Assembly (NCBI GenBank): GCA_947258705.1
Contig: CAMYJA010000002.1
Coordinates: 184,478-248,477, forward strand
Source of the DNA: an uncultured Hyphomicrobiaceae bacterium
GTDB lineage: Bacteria > Pseudomonadota > Alphaproteobacteria > Rhizobiales > CAMYJA01
Length of the DNA stretch: 64,000 nucleotides
Direction of reading: 5' to 3'
Part shown: positions 60,362 to 64,000 of the stretch, piece after piece
How positions within the stretch are numbered: the stretch's first letter is position 1
Layout: the number at the start of each line of letters is the position of its first letter
Notes under the pieces: generated by a model
What the model was told of the DNA's origin: nothing
What the model saw: only the letters and a program-made list of their open reading frames with translations
The model's database searches: none
Position numbers and translations under genes: made by a program

Positions 60362-60379
60362 GGTTAACAAATATTAACC
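60362..60379. promoter_or_regulatory. GGTTAA-N6-TTAACC palindrome between the repeat-protein gene and trmD
   Basis: GGTTAA (60362-60367) and TTAACC (60374-60379) with a six-base spacer, 122 bases upstream of the compact repeat-protein gene and 64 bases before the trmD start. Confidence 0.3.
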
Positions 60380-60442
60380 AATCATTGCATTGTGGGACAT
60401 TGCATCTTCCGTGCCGAAACGCGCTTGAACAGGAGAGCGACG

Positions 60443-61150
60443 CTGACATCCGCCTGGACCGCCCGCATCATCAGCCTTTATCCCGAACTCTTTCCGGGTC
60501 CGCTCGGCGCCTCCGTCACCGGCCGCGCGCTCGAGGAGGGGATCTGGTCGCTCGAGACCACGCAATTACGCGACTTCGCCCACGACCGTCATGGTTCGGT
60601 CGACGCGGCGCCCGCCGGCGGCGGACCGGGCATGGTGCTCCGGGCCGATGTGGTCGGGGCCGCGATCGAACATGTCAGGACGTCGGCCGACACGGACATT
60701 CCGGCCATCTATCTCTCGCCCCGCGGCGAGCCCTTCACTCAGGAGTTGGCGCGCGAATTCTCGCAGGGTGCGGGCGCCATACTGCTTTGCGGGCGCTTTG
60801 AAGGCGTCGATGAGCGGGTCATCGAGCAACATCGCTTGCGCGAAATATCGATCGGCGACTATGTCATGACGGGCGGCGAACTCGCGGCCATGGTTCTCAT
60901 CGACAGCGTGGTGCGGCTTTTGCCTGGCGTCGTCGGGGATGAACGCTCGCTGGGGGAGGAAAGCTTCCAGGCCGGCCTGCTTGAATATCCGCAATATACA
61001 AAGCCGAGAAGTTGGGAAGGGCTTGAGATTCCAGAGGTTCTTCTGTCCGGCGATCATGGCCGCATCGCCGACTGGCGGCTGGCTCAATCGAAAGAGATCA
61101 CGGCCAAAAGACGACCCGACCTCATGGCGCGCAAAAAGGACAAAGAGTAG
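60443..61150 (+). CDS. trmD: tRNA (guanine37-N1)-methyltransferase TrmD, probable CTG start
   Basis: SPOUT enzyme that methylates G37 of tRNAs. 235 aa from CTG 60443-60445, which has AGGAGAG (60431-60437) at ideal spacing and gives the family-like start 'MTSAWTARIISLYPELFPGP'. In-frame alternatives GTG 60392 and TTG 60425 lack a ribosome binding site and add non-homologous residues. Trefoil-knot motifs 'LLCGRFEGVDERVIEQ' and 'EISIGDYVMTGGELAAMVL' are present. The usual rpsP-rimM partners upstream are absent. Followed by rplS. Confidence 0.93.
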   Translation: MTSAWTARIISLYPELFPGPLGASVTGRALEEGIWSLETTQLRDFAHDRHGSVDAAPAGGGPGMVLRADVVGAAIEHVRTSADTDIPAIYLSPRGEPFTQELAREFSQGAGAILLCGRFEGVDERVIEQHRLREISIGDYVMTGGELAAMVLIDSVVRLLPGVVGDERSLGEESFQAGLLEYPQYTKPRSWEGLEIPEVLLSGDHGRIADWRLAQSKEITAKRRPDLMARKKDKE

Positions 61151-61333
61151 GCGCTGAGGGCCGGGCCGGGCCTTGACCCGCTTGTTTTATCAAACTTGTG
61201 CATTCTCCTGTCGACAAGAGCGGTAAATTCGGTTAGAAAATCCACTCGATTTCCCAAAAAAGGGGCCGTAAGAGCCGGCAGCTTCATGTTGCGTGGCTCC
61301 TCTGCGCTTGAACAGCCGAGGTTCCATAGAAAA

Positions 61334-62095
61334 ATGACCAAGAAAATGAGTATTATCGAAGAGATCGAGCATGAGCACGCCACCCAGCTCGAACAGGAGC
61401 GTCCGGTGCCGGAATTCGCGCCCGGCGACACGGTTCGCGTCAATGTCAAGGTGGTCGAGGGCACACGCTCACGGACCCAGGCCTATGAAGGCGTCTGTAT
61501 CGGACGGTCGGGGGGCGGGCTCCACGAAAACTTTACAGTGCGCAAAATTTCCTATGGCGAGGGGGTGGAACGGGTGTTCCCGGTTTACTCGCCATTGATC
61601 GAATCCGTCGAGGTAATCCGGCGCGGCAAGGTTCGGCGCGCCAAGCTTTACTATCTCAGGGGACGGCGCGGCAAATCCGCCCGTATTCCGGAGCGGACGG
61701 ATGTGCGCGGCAAGAAACTGTCCCAGCGCGACAAATTTCGCGGCTTTAAAAAGCCCAAGGGCGAATCCGACAATCTGACCGAGATCACCGGTGTCGGCGA
61801 AGAACTGCAAAAACGCCTTAACAAATTCGGGATTACCCAGTTTGCACAGATTGCCAATTTTTCCGATGACGAGATCGAGAAAATTGATGAGGTTCTGAAT
61901 TTCAAGGGCCGGATCGAGCGTGAAGACTGGATCGGCCAGGCGCGCAATCTGATGGCTGCCGCAACGGTCGAAGAGGTGCCGGAAGAGGCGCTCGGCGAGG
62001 AGACGCCCGCGGAAGAGCCTCAAGCTGAGACTGCGCCTGAAGCCAAGTCCGAAGCCGCACCCGATGGCGGTGACGATAAGGACGAGAAAGCGTAA
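61334..62095 (+). CDS. rplS: 50S ribosomal protein L19 with C-terminal helix-hairpin-helix extension
   Basis: bL19 bridges the subunits. Core from '[18 protein letters not shown]' through '[20 protein letters not shown]', '[20 protein letters not shown]', '[15 protein letters not shown]'. At 253 aa it is about twice the usual 115-130 aa. Residues about 147-210 carry a domain closely like that ending L21 ('[17 protein letters not shown]', '[13 protein letters not shown]'), then an acidic tail rich in Glu/Ala. Start ATG 61334; ATG 61346 ('MSIIEE') is an alternative. Downstream of trmD, as usual. Confidence 0.95.
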   Translation: MTKKMSIIEEIEHEHATQLEQERPVPEFAPGDTVRVNVKVVEGTRSRTQAYEGVCIGRSGGGLHENFTVRKISYGEGVERVFPVYSPLIESVEVIRRGKVRRAKLYYLRGRRGKSARIPERTDVRGKKLSQRDKFRGFKKPKGESDNLTEITGVGEELQKRLNKFGITQFAQIANFSDDEIEKIDEVLNFKGRIEREDWIGQARNLMAAATVEEVPEEALGEETPAEEPQAETAPEAKSEAAPDGGDDKDEKA

Positions 62096-62269
62096 AACCA
62101 CTGATGGGTTGGACGCGTGCTTTCTTCGAGCGCTTATTGCATAATGGAAAAACTGACAGGGAGATGTTCGCGCACCGGTTCGCGGGGCGCCTTCCTGACG
62201 GATACTCCCGAATTCAGGCCGGTGACAATCGACTGACCGGGGGCAACCGATTTTCGGAGGCAGGGCATT

Positions 62270-63670
62270 ATGGCCAGAACCTTGTACGATAAAATCTGGG
62301 ACGATCATCTGGTCGATGTTCAGGATGACGGCACATGCCTCATATATATCGACCGCCATCTCATTCATGAAGTGACAAGTCCGCAGGCCTTTGAAGGTTT
62401 GCGGATGACGGGACGAAAGGTCAGGGCGCCTGAAAAGACGCTTGCCGTCGTCGACCACAACGTGCCGACCACGGACCGGTCGCACGGCATTGACGATCCT
62501 GAATCAAAAATCCAGATCGATGCGCTGGCGGACAATTGCGCCGAGTTCGGCATAGAATATTTCAATGAGCTCGATCCGCGTCAGGGCGTCGTCCATATCA
62601 TCGGACCAGAGCAGGGCTTCACCCTTCCCGGCACGACCATCGTCTGCGGCGACAGCCATACCTCGACCCATGGCGCTTTTGGCGCGCTTGCGCATGGTAT
62701 CGGCACGTCCGAAGTCGAGCACGTTCTCGCCACCCAGACGCTTATTCAGTCGAAGGCCCTCAACATGGCGGTTCGCGTCAATGGAACGCTTGCCGAAGGC
62801 ATCACGGCCAAGGATGTCATTCTCGCGATTATCGGGGAAACCGGCACTGCGGGCGGTACCGGTCATGTCATCGAATATATGGGTGATGCGATATCTGCGC
62901 TTTCCATGGAAGGCCGGATGACGGTCTGCAACATGTCTATCGAGGCCGGCGCGCGCGCCGGACTGATCGCACCCGATGAAAAGACCTTCGCCTATCTCGA
63001 AGGCCGGCCCCGGTCGCCGAAGGGCGCGGCATGGGAGGCGGCTCTTGCCGATTGGAAAGAGCTGCGCTCGGATGAGGGCGCCCATTTCGACAAAGAGATC
63101 ACGATCGACGCGGCCAACCTGCCGCCCATCGTGACCTGGGGTACAAGTCCCCAGGACGTCATCGCCATTGGCGGCGCCGTGCCCGATCCGGGCACGGTGA
63201 CGGATGCCGCGAGGAAAGCGGCCATGAAACGGTCTCTGGACTATATGGGGCTGACGCCGGGCACGCCGATCAAGGATATCAATATTGACCGCGTCTTTAT
63301 CGGGTCTTGCACCAATGGCCGGATCGAAGACCTTCGCGCGGTTGCCGATGTCGTTCGCGGGCAACATGTGAACGAAAATGTCAATGCGATGATCGTTCCG
63401 GGTTCCGGACTCGTCAAGGAGCAGGCGGAAGAGGAAGGCCTTGACGATATCTTCAAGGCTGCCGGTTTCGAATGGCGCGAGCCGGGATGCTCCATGTGTC
63501 TTGCGATGAATGCGGACAAGCTCGAACCCAAGGAGCGCTGCGCTTCGACCTCGAACAGAAATTTCGAGGGACGGCAGGGACGGCAGGGACGGACGCATCT
63601 GGTGTCACCCGCCATGGCGGCGGCCGCTGCCATTGCCGGTCACTTTGTCGATATTCGGGAATTCGGTTAG
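62270..63670 (+). CDS. leuC: 3-isopropylmalate dehydratase large subunit
   Basis: Fe-S aconitase-family subunit that, with LeuD, isomerises isopropylmalate. 466 aa, complete. Cluster cysteines in '[15 protein letters not shown]' and '[15 protein letters not shown]'; catalytic region '[19 protein letters not shown]'; C-terminal '[20 protein letters not shown]'. GGAGG at 62258 region supports the ATG. LeuD and LeuB are encoded 6-8 kb away on the opposite strand. Confidence 0.98.
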   Translation: MARTLYDKIWDDHLVDVQDDGTCLIYIDRHLIHEVTSPQAFEGLRMTGRKVRAPEKTLAVVDHNVPTTDRSHGIDDPESKIQIDALADNCAEFGIEYFNELDPRQGVVHIIGPEQGFTLPGTTIVCGDSHTSTHGAFGALAHGIGTSEVEHVLATQTLIQSKALNMAVRVNGTLAEGITAKDVILAIIGETGTAGGTGHVIEYMGDAISALSMEGRMTVCNMSIEAGARAGLIAPDEKTFAYLEGRPRSPKGAAWEAALADWKELRSDEGAHFDKEITIDAANLPPIVTWGTSPQDVIAIGGAVPDPGTVTDAARKAAMKRSLDYMGLTPGTPIKDINIDRVFIGSCTNGRIEDLRAVADVVRGQHVNENVNAMIVPGSGLVKEQAEEEGLDDIFKAAGFEWREPGCSMCLAMNADKLEPKERCASTSNRNFEGRQGRQGRTHLVSPAMAAAAAIAGHFVDIREFG

Positions 63671-63717
63671 AGCACCCCGGACCAGGGATCCGAAGATCCT
63701 CACCCAGCCAAGCTGAC

Positions 63718-63759
63718 AAAAAAATAGGGCCTGAAAAAGGGGTAACCTTTCAGGCCCTA
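63718..63759 (-). terminator. Intrinsic terminator, minus strand
   Basis: TAGGGCCTGAAA (63725-63736), an 11-nt loop and TTTCAGGCCCTA (63748-63759) form a perfect 12-bp stem. On the minus strand the stem is followed by seven T (complement of 63718-63724). It would end a transcript entering from the right edge; it may also act weakly after leuC. Confidence 0.8.
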
Positions 63760-63812
63760 GTTAAAGGAGGATTTGCGCCCTCACCCATAAATGCAAGAGG
63801 CGCTAGGAACTG

Positions 63813-63833
63813 ACCTGCATCAGTGATGCAGGT
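63813..63833. repeat. Perfect 9-bp inverted repeat, triloop
   Basis: ACCTGCATC (63813-63821), AGT, GATGCAGGT (63825-63833). A hairpin or a dyad operator; no T tract follows. Lies upstream of the minus-strand terminator in the same transcript. Confidence 0.6.
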
Positions 63834-64000
63834 GCCTGAACACTCTTATATTCGTATATTCTAATATAAGCAAGTGCTAAAATGAATTTTCCGGGTCTTT
63901 GTCCTTGCGTCTGTGCGGGATCGTTCGGCAGGCTGGAACAATTCTCGAGCAAATCCTGCGCGAAGCCGTATCGCGGCAACGTACCGGTCCCCGCTCCGAG

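Larger units (their letters stand above)
63671..64000. other. Right-edge region after leuC
   Basis: 330 bases. It contains a minus-strand terminator (63718-63759), a perfect 9-bp hairpin (63813-63833), and an inverted CTTATATT/AATATAAG pair near 63843-63868. All three minus-strand frames are open to the window edge from roughly 63900, so the 3' end of a minus-strand gene may lie here, but I cannot choose a frame. Confidence 0.4.

Noticed and set aside
61196-61333. Upstream extension of rplS to an ATG at 61196
   Set aside because: Adds about 46 residues unlike any L19; the conserved core begins at 'MSIIEEIE'.
62104-62292. Small plus-strand frame between rplS and leuC
   Set aside because: No ribosome binding site and no recognisable features; overlaps leuC start.
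63568-63592. 9-bp repeat GGGACGGCA in leuC as another slippage lesion
   Set aside because: The encoded '[10 protein letters not shown]' matches the normal length and residues of LeuC in this segment, so it is not a lesion.

Overview
The window is chromosomal DNA of an alphaproteobacterium, most likely of the Hyphomicrobiales (Rhizobiales) type; I cannot name the genus. The basis is the gene order and the gene versions: rplU-rpmA-obgE-proB-proA-nadD-rsfS-rlmH-envC-ctpA-rppH, a five-gene F1 ATP synthase operon without Fo genes, mdh-sucCD-sucAB-lpdA, cckA, a DksA with a reduced zinc finger, and L21 with the alphaproteobacterial C-terminal extension. It is nearly all core genome. I see no insertion sequence, prophage, CRISPR array or rRNA.

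Layout. 1-2.4 kb: end of an unknown gene, tRNA-Ser(CGA), and an FMN glutamate-synthase-like protein. 2.5-14 kb: a plus-strand run for ribosome assembly, proline and NAD synthesis and envelope proteolysis (rplU to rppH). 14-19 kb: minus-strand atpCDGAH. 19-23 kb: priA and xerC, divergent around a perfect CtrA-type box. 23-33 kb: the minus-strand TCA block (mdh, sucC, sucD, sucA, sucB, lpdA) and zapE. 33-38 kb: a GNAT protein, the cell-cycle kinase gene cckA, a FliO-like protein and dksA. 38.4-39.3 kb: a long gene-free stretch ending in two opposed intrinsic terminators. 39-50 kb: MoxR ATPase, DUF302, TPR and Tad-pilus-like proteins, an M3 peptidase, a 29-residue membrane peptide, the YcjX/YcjF pair and a secreted NlpC/P60-like protein. 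50-56 kb: CitE-like lyase, a double AAA+ ATPase, asd, leuB and leuD. 56-60 kb: small secreted proteins and two paralogous cationic repeat proteins. 60-64 kb: trmD, rplS and leuC.

How the genes work together. The core pathways connect: TCA cycle and 2-oxoglutarate dehydrogenase feed respiration and the F1 ATPase; proB/proA, asd and leuBCD make amino acids; rplU, rpmA, obgE, rsfS, rlmH, rplS and trmD serve the ribosome; envC, ctpA, xerC, zapE, cckA and the CtrA-type box belong to division and the cell cycle.

Most notable: (1) three conserved genes carry lesions: atpD has a frameshifting internal deletion, priA a frameshifting exact 13-bp tandem duplication, and cckA appears to lack the linker between its last PAS domain and its histidine domain in frame. 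These may be assembly errors or real mutations, and reads would decide. (2) Two adjacent secreted repeat proteins share an exact 23-residue period, one 39-residue phase break and three matching cysteines; one copy is greatly expanded. (3) L21 and L19 carry the same helix-hairpin-helix tail. (4) trmD seems to start at CTG.
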